This document shows positions 1 to 11,047 of a stretch of 64,000 bases of DNA, piece after piece. This DNA is from Wolfiporia cocos. Taxonomy: Eukaryota; Basidiomycota; Agaricomycetes; Polyporales; Phaeolaceae. Position 1 is the first letter of the stretch. Each line of letters begins with the position of its first letter. The notes below the pieces were generated by a model. The model saw nothing but the letters and a program-made list of their open reading frames with translations. It did no database searches and was not told where the DNA came from. The position numbers and the translations under genes are program-made. The DNA lies in contig JACCLO010000027.1 in NCBI GenBank assembly GCA_029448655.1, positions 62,001 through 126,000 of the forward strand. Reading direction: 5' to 3'.

Positions 1-348
1 CTTGCGCTCTATGACGAGAATCCTAAAGATGGGGCTGTAAGGCCACCATCTTGTCGTATATATACATGTGTGAGCGTAGTACCTACGAGCCCAGCCCTAA
101 AGTAATGGTCCGTTCGCATTATCTACAGGGCACATGACAAGTAACGCTACATGTAACAATGTGACCATGAGTGACCGTATGAGGAGGCGCGCGCTACCCT
201 ACAGCGCTAACCGATGCAGTCAGGTGATCTATATACTCGAGAGCTAACGTGAGACAAAGCGTTAGTGTAGCGGAGCGGCGTACGCCTAGCGCCGCCCATA
301 CAGCTAACGTGAGTGGAGTCAGGTACCCCCCCAGGGATATCCGTGACA
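1..348 (-). mobile_element. LTR fragment, right end intact
   Basis: The sequence matches, over most of its length, the LTR at 63405-63952 near the other end of the window. Shared landmarks are a tatatacatg box, a 'taacaatgtgacca' block, a GC-rich 'gaggcgcgcgctaccctacagcgctaacc' type block and 'gcggcgtacgcctagcgccgc'. It ends in CCGTGACA at 348, the usual minus-oriented LTR edge in this window. The left part lies outside the window, so I cannot tell a solo LTR from part of a full element. Confidence 0.75.
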
Positions 349-1332
349 GCTCCATTGGTGCCCTGGTCACTCAAATATCACTGGCAACACCTGTGCTGAC
401 AGCCTTGCTCAGTTAGCAGTCACCCTTCCCACGTCCATCATGCCAACTCTTATGTGACTATGTGAACGTGCTCACATCGGCAATGGCATGCAGAATGGAA
501 AACTCAGCTGCATCACAACCATGCTGGCACTGTGCTTCCCAGCACCCCAAACTGCACCCCTTCCACTGCCATTACACCGGCACTCGTGACATTCATGCTC
601 GCCTAATGCAAACCCTACTCAGACACAGACATTTTGGCGAGTGCTACCAACACTTTGTACCCTCTGAGACCCCCTAACCCCTGCGATAGCACTACCATCC
701 AGATCTAGACCAGCCCACACATCTTGTGCGACTGCACTCACAGTGCTCTCCCACTTCCTGGCCGGCTCTACTGCTTTCATGAAACCCATGGCCCCCCTAC
801 CCATTGCTATAGACCCAGGGTAAGTTCCTGGGCCATGATGGCCCACCCTCCTCCAAATAACTACTTTTATCTTTCACCTACGACTTCTCCCCTGATGCAC
901 CCAAGACCTCTACATATCTGCCCTCCATAGTCACTGCACCCAGCATGACCACTTTTGTACTTCATTTACTGTGGTGGGGTATGAATGTATTCGAAAAAGA
1001 TGTGACACGTGAGACTCTCTGCCGGATGGCGGTCCGACCCTCCATTTTAACAATACTTGGGCAGAAAATACTTGAGAAATACTTTAAGTGCATCCACAGG
1101 ATTTCCTGCTGCAAAAATGTGTGAATATTTAATATGATCCACACTCACGATATTTTATGTCAGACAAGCAGCCTTTTTCTGCAGGAAAGATGCTGTATAT
1201 ATTCTAAACAAGCTCACAGTTTGTCCCAGGTTTTCAAGGACAATTTACTTTATTTGTTTCTATCAATTTGTTCAGGGTGTTTCCACGGTAAAGATTGTGC
1301 TATGCACATAGTGTGATGCCCAGTTCGCATCG
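349..1332. other. Intergenic, no gene seen
   Basis: Only short open frames occur here, without recognisable protein motifs or plausible splice structure. I see no repeat that I can match to the other families in the window. Confidence 0.5.
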
Positions 1333-1680
1333 ATGCTAGCTGCGGTGCGTGTGCAGTAGCGTCATGCAAACACAGATGTCCTTGCGAGTCCCTCACGCCA
1401 TGTCGAACGCAGAGCTCTGCCAGCCCTCGCGCCCGCGCTCCTCCTCAACCTTGGCGCCCACCGCGTCTTCACCTTGCGCACGCCCTCCTTCGCGCCCTCC
1501 CTCGCCTGCTCCGCAGCGTCCTTTGCGCCCCCAACTTGCGCGTCCATGTCCATCCGGTCCGCGGTCGCCGCGGACAGCGTGCCCTTCGGCCCGTGCTTCT
1601 CCCCCGAGAGCACCTGCGGCTTCGCGCCCATTGCGAACTGCACGCCTGCGCGCGCCATGCTCACCGCTCGCGTCGAGTCA
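1333..1680 (-). pseudogene. Duplicated 3' end of the HAM1-like gene
   Basis: This stretch is a close but diverged copy of about 2725-3070, the last roughly 100 codons plus some 3' flank of the HAM1-like gene. The terminal region around SGEKHGPKGTLSA is recognisable on the minus strand. A short deletion, compared with the intact gene, removes bases around the SFKDAVGAK segment and shifts the frame, and the similarity stops at about 1680, so only the C-terminal end is represented. I infer a truncated local duplication. It lies about 1.1 kb downstream of the parental gene in the same orientation. Confidence 0.75.
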
Positions 1681-1689
1681 CCGCACTCC

Positions 1690-2700
1690 GAGCCACGCCG
1701 TCGACGCAGCGCCCGTCACGCTTGCCCTTCTCGGGCTTCCTCCATCGCCGCCGAGAACGCCCCTCTGTGCTCGTCCGTCAGCGTGCCGTTGCACGCGCAA
1801 TCACGGCGCAGGAAAAGTACCACCTACCTCTGCTCGTGCCCGTGCAGGGTCGGAGTCGGCGCGCACGACGAACAAAGGTGCGTGCCACCTCCTTCCGTCC
1901 TGACCTGCCAGATGCCGCGACGGAGGGCTAGAGAGGGACAAGAGAGCCAGCGAGGAGGGATGGGAGGCGTCGCGTGCATGGGGATAGAGCGGACCGGGAC
2001 GCAGCGCGACGCTGAGCAGGGCGAAGGCAGGTCGACGACGGACGCAGCGGGCGCACACGCCCGGCACTCGAGCGCACCATCGCGTCCGCACCCGCACGCG
2101 GACACGCGGACACGCCAGACGAGCACACGCGCCCCATGCCCGCGAGCGAGCGCACACGCCCTGTCCACGCGCGGGGCATCTCCCCGTCGCCTGTGGCTTC
2201 TCCCCGTCGCATTGCCTCTGGATATCGAGGAGCGCCAGGCGCTACATGCCGCACGGGTGGCAGGCGACGTGGGAACGCGACGGAAGGACAGCCGTGCTCG
2301 CATGCGACTTGCGGGCGCGGCGCGGTGCCCGTTGTATACAGACGGGCACAGCGCCACGCCCGTTGTGCGCAGCGCAGAGCCCGTCGTACCTAGCGCATTG
2401 CCTGGTATACGCAGACGGACGTGACGCGGTGCCCCTTGCACGCAGACGGGCGCAGCGCAACGCTCGTTGGATGCTGCACGCTGCACGGGTGCCAGCCAAT
2501 GCGGCGAATGAACCGCCGCGCTCACATACGACATGCGGGCGCGGCGCGGCGCCCGTGGTACGCAGACGGACGTAGCGCGACGCCCGTTGGACACAGCGTG
2601 ACACCCGTTGTACGCTGGGCGAGCGCGGGTCGCTGGGCGAGTTAATGCACGGAACGAACGGTCCATCATTCAAATATTGTCCAAGATCATTACCCAACGG
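1690..2700. repeat. GC-rich degenerate tandem repeats
   Basis: Very GC-rich sequence between the HAM1-like gene and its truncated copy. A block near 2240-2420 (tgccgcacgggtg ... gcgggcgcggcgcgg) recurs near 2465-2640 with a spacing of about 224 bp. Inside are many variants of a short 'gcagacgggcgcagcgcgacgcccgttg' type unit. Long open frames on both strands here are what GC-rich repeats produce by chance and are not called as genes. Confidence 0.6.
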
Positions 2701-2795
2701 GCTGCGTGTATTATCGAGGTGATACATCCTAGCTGCAATACGTGTACAGTAGCCTACTCTTGCGCCATACAAATACAGATGTCCTTGCGAGTCCC

Positions 2796-5329
2796 TCACG
2801 CCATGTCGAACGCGGGGCTCTGCCAGCCCTCGCGCCCGTGCTCCTCCTCGGCCTTGGCGCCCACCGCGTCCTTGAACGACTTCACCTTGCGCACGCCCTC
2901 CTTCACGCCCTCCCTCGCCTGCTCTGCAGCGTCCTTCACGCCCTCAACCTGCGCGTCCACGTCCATGCGGTCCGCGACCGCCGCGGACAGCGTGCCCTTC
3001 GGCCCGTGCTTCTCCCCAGAGAGCACCTGCGGCTCCGCACCCATCGCAAACTGCACATCCCTGTCGCGCCTGACGACGCCCGTGCCCGTGGCCGCCCACC
3101 CGCAGAGCAAGCTGCCCTCGCCATTCTGCAGGTGCCCGAGCTCGCTCCATAGGCCCGCAATGAGGCTCGCCCCGCGCCCGAGGCCCGCGTCCCCAAACAC
3201 CTCCGCGCGCCGCCCGACGTCCCACGCGAGACCGTCCACCCAGTCGAGGCTGGCGCGGATCTGCTCTTCGAGCACCGTTCGCAGAGCGTCCCGGAAGCGC
3301 GACAGCATCACCGGCTTGAAGATCGACACCAGGATCGGGTGGTTCGACTCCTTGATCGACAGCTCGACCTCCTCGGATACCCGCACCTCCACGCGCTGGA
3401 TGTCTAGGTACCGGTTGCGCCGCTGGCGCTCCTTGAGTCCTTCCGCGGAGTTGGGGATCGAGCGCAAGACGATGTCGACGTCGATGCCCTGCGGAGGGAG
3501 AGTGAACTCCAGTAGACCGGTAAACTCGGCGGGCCCAATGGACGCCGTCTTGTCCTTGTAATAGAAGGAGACCTCGCGGAGCGACAGCTGCAGTGCTTGA
3601 ATGTATACGCGAGTGAGGGCACCAACGGCAGCGTCAGCTTGCCCGGCGGAGGTCGCTTTGATGTCAATGTCGGTGATGTTGCGGATGTATGCGTGTCCGG
3701 GGAGCAGACCGAACGACGAGATGTCCAGGTCCTCGAGGACCAGCTCGACGTCCTTGTCCTTGTATTCCGTTCTACGGACACGTGAGCACGGCGTGAGATC
3801 CGGACGCGGAGCGAACGCACCTCGGGACGGGAATGTCCTTGAGCATACCGGCAAGCTTTGGCAGGTAGACGTTGAAGAGGTCCTGCCAGAACCACGGCGC
3901 CTTGTCCATCGTCGCCTGCAGTCCCGCACTGCCAGCGGCGAGCAGGCTGTCCTCGAGATCATCGCCCAGCTTGGCGTGCGTCCTCCGCACACGCCGCAGG
4001 TCCTCGTCGCGGTCGATCGCACGCTGAAACTCGCGTGCCTCCTCCTTCAGCTTGGCAACGTCCGTCTTCCACTTCTGGCCCTTCTCCGAGTCAGCGTCGA
4101 GCAGCTCCTTCCACTCCTTCCGCAGGCTGTCGCCCTTCTCCTTCGCCTCCTCGGAGTGCACATACCCACGCTCGTCGACGCACTTGCGGAGGTGCGCGAG
4201 GAACGAGTCGAACCACCTGCGCAGGTCGTCGTCCTGCTGAATGTCGACGCCACAGACGCGCAACGAGCCGAACACGTCGTCGAGCGACTTTCCACCCGCA
4301 AGGCGCTCTAGCACGGTGCGGAGGCCGCGGATGCCGGTGATGAGGTGCTTCTCGGGCGTCGGGTCGTTGACGAACGCGTCGAGAGAGGTGGCGCAGTTTA
4401 CGTCGCCCGCAGAGTCGAGCGAGCGGTGCACCCACTTGTGCACGAGGCCGAAGAGCATGTCGATCGCCTTGTGGTAGTCCGCGTCGTCCTGCGCGCGGTC
4501 ACACACCTAGCATACAGTGAGCACGCCAGCGCATACAGTCGGCGTTCGCGGCGTACCTTGTAAAAGGCGTCCTGAAGACGCGTGCCGGCGCGGCTCGCGG
4601 TCTCTTCGGTCGTGGCAACTGCAGCCTGGCCGACACCGATGGCCTGGGAGCCCACCTCCTTGGTCGAGTCCATCGTCTTCTCGAACTTGACGCGTGCGTC
4701 GTCGCCCTCCGGGTCCTCCTCTGCCTTGCGCTTCCGCACGCCGAGCTCGTTGCGTTCGCCCTCCTGGACGTCCTGGTCGATGTCCCGGAGGGACTGCGCG
4801 GTCGCGCCGGCACCCTCTGCGACATAGTCGGCGGCATCCGCGAGGGCGAGGCGCATGAAGGACGCAAAGTCGTGGAACACGGAGCGGCCCTCCTGCGAGA
4901 GGTTCTCCCATGCGACCGATACGAGCGTGCGGATGGCCCGCGCGACGGCGCGCGAGTCCTGGAGCGCCTGCTCAGAGTCGATGTCGATCGAGACGCTCGT
5001 CGACGCGGACGAGATGTCGGCCTCGGAGAGGTGCCAGAGCGCCTCTTGGACGACGTTGTCACCTGGGAATGGTTCTGAGGACGACGGAGTGCTGTGGTGA
5101 GGACACACGTACCGTTCTTGCTCTCGCCGAGCTGCTTGTACGCCTCGAGCACGTCACGGACGTCCTTCTGCAGCATCTTTCCCTGCTGGCTAAGCTCGCC
5201 GCCGTCGGCGGGGGGCGCGACGCTGAGCACGGTGGAGTTGAGGAGGACGTCGATGGTGTGTGAGATCTGCTGGTGGGTGGGAAGCTTGCCCGCGTCGAGG
5301 GCAGCGATGATGGAGGCGGCCTTGTCCAT
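2796..5329 (-). CDS. HAM1-like protein (HAM1_N / HAM1_C family)
   Basis: I resolve four exons: 5329-5113, 5062-4557, 4506-3821 and 3771-2796. They are separated by three 50-51 bp introns with GT-AG ends, and the phases join cleanly to give about 794 residues. The start is the first ATG (MDKAASIIAALDAGK), and a TATA-like tatata lies about 45 bp upstream. The N-terminal helical region (about residues 1-240) and middle region resemble the fungal HAM1-like N-terminal family. The C-terminal part (about residues 470-794) resembles the HAM1-like C-terminal family, related to the BPI/lipid-binding fold. The molecular role is poorly defined; lipid binding is inference. It is unrelated to the yeast Ham1 nucleotide pyrophosphatase despite the name. 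No disruptions were seen. Codon use is strongly GC-rich, as expected for a host gene. Confidence 0.85.
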
Positions 5330-5779
5330 GATGGTCAATTGTTCGTGGGTCGTGAAGAAAGGAGACGGCGAAGATATATAAAATGACTCCAACGCCAGGC
5401 ATGACGCAAGGACGTCAATGACGAGCGGAGGCGGGGCGCGCACGCGTGACGTCACGCGTCTGGCTGAGCAAGCGCTGGTGCGCCACCTCTTCATATCGTC
5501 ACTGGCGAGGACATTTGCAGCTGGAAGCTCGGAGACAGCGGTCGAATTACCCCGCGGTGCGATCTATTGGGATCGCCCAGCAGCTGCCTGTGTGACGCTG
5601 CGAACAGACGAGTGAGATGGGTGAGACCGGCTCAGAACCTGGCAATCCGCGCCAGTGCAAAGTCTAATACGGCTGAGGACGCCCTGTTGTCGGATGTCTA
5701 TCGTGCGTGACACTGCATAAGAAAACATCAAGTGGCTAGCGGAGCCAGTAGGCATACAAGAGACGACGAACACAAGGCA
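5330..5779. other. Intergenic region upstream of HAM1-like gene
   Basis: About 450 bp between the HAM1-like start (minus) and the stop of the Crinkler-like gene (minus). A tatata motif on the minus strand at about 5375-5380 could serve as the HAM1-like core promoter. Nothing else was identified. Confidence 0.4.
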
Positions 5780-7724
5780 TCACATCACCCTCTTAATCTC
5801 ATTCACAGTGCACTTCAGGCCGGATAGCCCAAGGTGATAAACCTCGTCTAGCTTGTCTTTATGGGAGTTGGCAACCCAGATATCGACATCTTCCACAACG
5901 TCGTCGTCCAAGGAAGGCGTAACGACAACAAGACGAAGAGACTTCGCGCCGCGTCTGCTTAGCCAGCCCAGACCCTCCGCGGAGATCGGGTGCCGGTCGC
6001 TGACAGTCACCTGGAAGATGGTCGCACGTTGAGGGCCAGCTTCGTAAACAAACGCGTCGAATGAAGGCTGGGACCGAGAATGAGGGATGTAGAATCCATC
6101 CTCCAATGTCAGGTCCTCTCCGCGTGAAAAGCGTTGGCAATCCAGACGGTCGAACGCCTCGACTGGTGTCTCGATCCGATCGTTTGCTATAGCCACGATG
6201 TGACCTTGATAGCCCAAGCGGAGATACTGGGGGAGTTTGGTGACATTTGGCCGCCAATGGGTGCTTGTCTTTCCCGATCGCGGGCTCTTGCTCATGACGG
6301 TCATGGGCCACTCGCCGCCCTTGGGAAACTCGACAAGGAATGCTCGTTCCAAGAGGTAGCCGGCGCTAGCCCTGGTGTGAGAATCGCGAACGAATAGCCG
6401 ATATAGCATATCGGCAGCGTGCTTTTCGGTATGGCTGAGATGGTCCAACGCTGTCTTCCACAGGTGGTCGGTGGCTATCTGCAGATCAAAGTCCGTTCGG
6501 TTGCGGAGGGGAGCAGCCACAAGGATGTCATGAGATATTTCGTCGTCCATGACCCCGGCACTAACATTATTAACCAATTCAGCCACCTTCGTCCCATTCA
6601 GTGATTTAATCATGCTGTAGAGTTGCTTTTTGTAGTTGTCTGGATTCACCGCATAAGCGTATGCTTTTCGAGCAGACGTGCCATAGAGGTCAGCGAAGGT
6701 CGCGAGCTGTGCCTCGGAGGGCCTCCGCTGAGGATGTTTTGAGTACCGAAATTGGAGATCCCGGCTATCAAAACGCTCGTTTGTTGCTCGCGTAGCAGAA
6801 AGTGAGGACGACATACCCAACGATGAGCTCCCCAAGGGACCAACGCGCCATCCAGTACCTCGGCACTTGCCCTCCTTCTTTCTTCGTCCAATCAACGCGG
6901 TCGGCGCGCGGAGACGCCGCCTGCAGTATGAAGCCATCACACGACCAAGACAGTTCAACAACATCCACAGGCACGCCCGTCAACTGTCGATTGGAGTCAA
7001 TCAAGCACCATGTTCCATCGGGGATGTGGAGGTGCAGATGGCTCCTTGTAGGAATAGGGATAGTAACTGTGAAGACTCCTTCGTCGCTAAAGACATAGAG
7101 TTCCTTGCTGTTTAGCTGGAAGACGGTGGTTAGGCCAGCGAGTAGACGGAGGACAAGTACATAGATCAGGAATACGCTTTTCCCTGAAGGTATAGTGAGC
7201 AAGACGACGGAAAGATTTGAACCATAGGTGTTCTAACCGATACCGGGACTGCCAATCACAATTGCACCAGTCGCAAGTGATCCATCCTGCGGCAAGTTAT
7301 CGAAAGGATTATGGAATGGCTGAGCATCTGCATCAACGTCCATAGCTCCGTTGCTCTTGCCGGTATTGCTGTCGTCATCGTCATTGCTGTCGCCCGCTCC
7401 CATCTTTTTGCCCAGCACGGCATCGTCGATGATGTCCTGTAGCATTTTCGGATATTCATCCCTGATGAGGATCGACGACAGTCGGCAATAGGCCTTAAGC
7501 AACTCCACAGCAGAAGCTGAATCTCTGTCCCAGTGAAGAACAACGGGATTTTCTGGAAGTTCAGCTGTCGCAGGCTCAGCGTCGCGTACGATGGGGAGAG
7601 AATGGAAGAGGTTGTTGGGGTTTCCATGCCAGGCGATGACATGGAGTCTGGCTAAAGAACCCTCGATAGTACTATTGTCGGGTTCAGCGCGTACTGCATG
7701 CTTGTATGCTGACAGGGATGGCAT
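5780..7724 (-). CDS. Crinkler/RHS-type P-loop NTPase with PD-(D/E)XK-like nuclease domain
   Basis: Three exons (7724-7238, 7183-6817, 6764-5780) with 54- and 52-bp GT-AG introns join in frame to about 612 residues. The start is MPSLSAYKH; an upstream in-frame GTG is not preferred. The Walker A motif GSPGIGKS (residues about 158-165) is split by the first intron and restored by splicing. A Walker B-like LIDSN follows, then a 'SPR..RV.W.K' and 'RYWMARWS' block typical of this NTPase class. The C-terminal region has SFDAF (D about 521), then IFQVTVS (Q about 536) and DRHPI, the arrangement seen in the restriction-like nuclease of Crinkler (CRN) and RHS proteins. Family members are regarded as nuclear-acting effectors or conflict proteins; the role here is unknown. 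The CRN-type N-terminal header is not obvious. No stop or frameshift was found, so it looks functional. Confidence 0.75.
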
Positions 7725-7984
7725 GTTGACGAAGAAGATATGGACTGAATGAATCACTGATCATGAATGCGACTTGCAACTCACGTGTATTTCCCACGCT
7801 CTCAACATTTTGTGATGTAATCGACTGTACATCATGGATGCGCGTATCTCGTCGACGCTCTACATGCCTATCGTCTCGCCCCGAGTCCTGCCATCTTCGT
7901 GTCTACCTCATGCCTAGCTGCCGACCGGATGCATGGCGGCAAGCTTCTGCGCGTACATCGTATTCCTCTATCGTCGAATGCCCA

Positions 7985-8330
7985 CCAGGCAGCCGTCCGA
8001 TAGCCATCACAGGCTCGCGCGATAGGACACTGCGGGTATGGGACATACAGCGCAGTAGACCTCTCAGCGTCCTAGAAGGGCACGAGGAGAGCGTTTGCTG
8101 CCTGGACGTTTACGGCTCGCACGCCGTTAGCGGGAGTTACGACCACACTTGCAGGTTGTGGGATGTCGACACCGGCGAGTGTCTGCACGTTCTGCGCGGC
8201 CATTTTGACCAGGTGTATTGCGTGGCGTACGACGGCGTACGAGTCGTCAGCGGTGGACTTGACATCACGGTCAGGATATGAGAGCCACATACTGGGTGAG
8301 CTGCATGACATACTCCTCGACTCTGGTTGT
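7985..8330 (+). pseudogene. WD40 repeat protein remnant (F-box/WD Cdc4-like)
   Basis: The translation shows TGSRDRTLRVWDIQ, then two consecutive WD units (LEGHEESVCCLDV...SGSYDHTCRLWDV and LRGHFDQVYCVAYDG...SGGLDITVRI). These resemble the C-terminal propeller of Cdc4/Met30-type F-box WD40 proteins. The frame stops at 8279-8281 with TGA exactly where the conserved Trp (TGG) of the next WD motif is expected, and EPHTG-like residues follow. Upstream there is no F-box region or clear start. I read it as a truncated, nonsense-mutated fragment. It is divergent from the adjacent Crinkler-like gene. Confidence 0.7.
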
Positions 8331-8444
8331 TGTGGCGCAAAGCCGTGCAGTTCAGCCGACGCGCTGAGCGCATACAGTGCGTACAAGAGTGAGCCCGTAG
8401 GGTCCTCGCGTACTCGCTCTCACCCGGAGGATACTGTCGTCATG

Positions 8445-8545
8445 TCTGAGCGAGTACCCCAGAGAGAGAGAGAGAAGCATTTATTACACGAGTGCCCCAG
8501 AGAGAGAGAGAGAGAGAGAAGCATCTATTACGCGAGCGAGTACCC
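8445..8545. repeat. (AG)n microsatellite inside a duplicated ~50-bp unit
   Basis: The unit 'gagtaccccagagagag...agaagcatttattacacga' occurs twice in tandem, followed by a third partial copy. The two AG tracts differ in length. It sits about 100 bp upstream of the TATA box of the alcohol dehydrogenase-like gene. Confidence 0.8.
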
Positions 8546-8650
8546 CAGACTACTGACTGATCCCTCTCTGCCTGACAAACGTTCAAGTACGCCGCATAAC
8601 TCCCTAGCTTACTCTTCTGCTTTCTCTGACGAATCCTCGCCCTCCTCATC

Positions 8651-8657
8651 TATATAA
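8651..8657 (+). promoter_or_regulatory. TATA box of the MDR dehydrogenase-like gene
   Basis: TATATAA lies 40-46 bp upstream of the point where the conserved coding sequence begins (8697). That spacing fits a basidiomycete core promoter with a very short 5' leader. Confidence 0.5.
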
Positions 8658-8696
8658 TCCTGCATTCACCGCCGCACTCAGCTACCAGCATAATCC

Positions 8697-10121
8697 ATCC
8701 GCGACACGCCGATCCCCACTACCACCCGCGAGTACCGTCTTCCCAAGTGCATATCTGTTGTGTTCCACCGTCCGCACTTCTTAGCTTGCCCCTTCGCATA
8801 GGTCGATGGTTTCCACAACCTCACTCTGCAGGAAGCGCCCCTCCGCGCCCCCAAGTCCTCCGAGGTTCTCGTCAAAATCCACGCCGTTTCGCCCCAGGTG
8901 CGCACATACACCCCTTCATCCTAACCGTGCACACTGACAACGGCATCAGTACCGCGACCTCATCGTCGCCAAGGGCCAGTTCCCACTCAGCCAGAAGGAG
9001 AACCCCGTCCCGGTCTCCGACATAGCGGGCGAGATCATTGCCGTCGGCGACGACGTCAAGGGCTGGAAGGTCGGCGACCGTGTCTGCGCCAACTTCGCAC
9101 TCGACCACATTTTCGGTGATGCCATGGATGAGTCCATGGCCACGTGCCTCGGCGCACCCATTGATGGCGTGCTGACCGAGTATAGGCTCTTCCCTGCGCA
9201 CGTACGCCCTGTGCCCCGGTGAATGGTAAAGGATGCTCACTGGTTCTGTGCTGCAACAGTCCCTCGTGCACATCCCGCCTCATCTCTCCTACGAGGAGGC
9301 CTCTACCCTCCCGTAAGTTGTGTATATGCACCTTCCGACGCTTGCTTGACGTCTCCTCGCACAGCTGCTGCGCCCTCACCGCATACAACGCACTCATGGG
9401 CCTCCGCCCTCTCAAAGGTGGCGACTGCGTGCTCGTGCAGGGCACCGGCGGTGTCTCTATCTTCGGCCTCCAGTTCGCCGTCGCCTCCGGCGCGACGGTC
9501 ATCGCGACCTCTTCTTCTGACAAGAAGCTCGAGATCGCCAAGAAGCTCGGTGCGAAGCACCTCATCAACTACAAGAAGACGCCCGACTGGGAGAAGGAGG
9601 TTCTGAAGATCGTGTGTACTTTCTCCTGGTAAACAGCTGGCGTAGCGGTGACTGAGCTGTGCGCAGACGAACGGCAGAGGCGTCGACCATGTCATCGAGA
9701 TTGGCGGGCCGGGCACAATCATGAAGTCTCTCGCGTCCGTGCGCTACGCGGGCATCGTTAACGTCATCGGCTTCATCGCAAAGGTACGTTGAACGCCTTT
9801 CCTGGCGCTCCATCTCTCATATATCGCGATCTGCAGGGTGGTGATGTGAGCGGCTTGCCGATCTCCGTCCTAGCCAAGAGTTCCATCGTCCGCGGCATTC
9901 TCATTGGATCGCGCACGCAGTACGTCTCCTATGTCGCGCCACTGATCCCGTGCTAACCATGGCTGATCAGATTCGAGGACATGAACCGCTTCATTGTCGC
10001 GCAGAACCTCAAGCCCGTGATTGACCGCGTCTTCAGCTTCGAGGACGTGCGGGCGGCGTATGAGTACCAGGAGAGCCAGCAGCACGTCGGGAAGGTGGTC
10101 ATCAAGGTCTCGAAGGACTGA
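8697..10121 (+). pseudogene. MDR-family alcohol dehydrogenase-like gene with defective first exon
   Basis: Eight coding exons can be read: 8697-8747, 8802-8897, 8950-9201, 9260-9312, 9365-9611, 9667-9783, 9837-9919 and 9971-10121, about 349 residues. Exons 2-8 join perfectly with GT-AG introns. The product is a medium-chain (zinc-type/quinone oxidoreductase-like) NAD(P)-dependent alcohol dehydrogenase, with a GroES-like N-terminal half and a Rossmann half. The Rossmann half carries VQGTGGVSIFGLQ as dinucleotide motif, then NGRGVDHVIE, and the C-terminus ends KVVIKVSKD. Exon 1 encodes the expected IPTTTREYRLPK, but no ATG exists between about 8445 and 8810; an ATC sits where Met is expected. 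Its 3' border reads CCCAAG|TGCATA, one G short of a phase-correct GT donor. Either a recent pseudogene or an unusual start/splice arrangement. Confidence 0.75.
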
Positions 10122-10469
10122 GGCATGGCCTGTGAAGTAAAAAAAAAGTATACTACTTGAACCCAGCTATATGGCTGCGAGTTTCCTGCCGGTGTACTCG
10201 ATTGCTGATGCCAGACCTATTCCCGGCATATGGTGACTACAAGCACTCGCATTCCCTCCGACTCAGTACTGCTCACACATACAGACCTCGCATGTTAGAT
10301 CGATAAGGGGGCAGTAGTTGCGTGGGCGGGTCAATGAGCAAGGTCATTATGTTATGTAACTGCGAGAATTGAAAAAGCTGTTGGCATCTGCTGCACAATC
10401 AGGCTCCCACAGTCCTGGACAAGCAAACTCCGCCAATTTGAGTAATGAATTTTCTATGCTCCATAGACT
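10122..10469. other. Intergenic, no gene seen
   Basis: The 3' flank of the dehydrogenase-like gene has a run of A (10139-10147) followed by unique-looking sequence. No ORF or repeat was recognised. It marks the edge between the gene-bearing and transposon-dominated parts of the window. Confidence 0.4.
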
Positions 10470-10736
10470 CACTGGGGGCATTATATGATGACCTTGTCAG
10501 AAACATGTTGGTATCATTTGAATAAATGATCAGATGCAAACATAATGCATTGGTTGATAGCATCATGAGAAACACATGACCTCAGCTAACTATTGGCTGC
10601 ATAAAGATCTAGACACTGGTGGCATTATCTAATGAAGAAATTATATAAGCAATCAATGCATTATGTTCACATTTGATCACTTATTCAAATGATACTAGCA
10701 TGTTTCCAACAAAGTCATTAGATAATGCCCCCAGTG
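10470..10736. mobile_element. Palindromic MITE with ~86-bp terminal inverted repeats
   Basis: The left arm starts CACTGGGGGCATTATATGAT. The right end reads ATAATGCCCCCAGTG, and the arms stay complementary for about 86 bp (for example atcatttgaataaatgatca against tgatcacttattcaaatgat). The 267-bp unit is flanked by ACT on both sides, compatible with a 3-bp target duplication of a PIF/Harbinger-like MITE. It has no coding capacity, and family assignment is inference. Confidence 0.75.
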
Positions 10737-11047
10737 ACTCTTGAGAATAGTAGATTTATGTACAATCATGCATCACTTAATAAATAATTGCAAGTTGTAT
10801 GAGCCAACCTTCAAAAAACCCATTTTTAGTTTTTTGAGACCAAAAAATTGGTGGTGACCTCAAAATTGGCACTAGAATTTCAAGGAATGCACCAATCGAC
10901 TCCTTTTCATTGTCACAATCAGATTCCATGGTTATAAATTAATTTCATATATTACCCCCCATAAATCAATTATGGTGTAATCAGCACTACTACTCTGCAC
11001 CAAACATGGCTCAAGGGTAACATCCTGAACAGCTCAAAAATACATCT

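Noticed and set aside
1474..2424. 316-codon plus-strand open frame
   Set aside because: Lies over the GC-rich repeats and antisense to the duplicated HAM1-like end; Arg/Ala/Pro composition is typical of chance ORFs in GC-rich DNA.
2608..3561. 317-codon plus-strand open frame
   Set aside because: Antisense to exon 4 of the HAM1-like gene; it has no independent motif.
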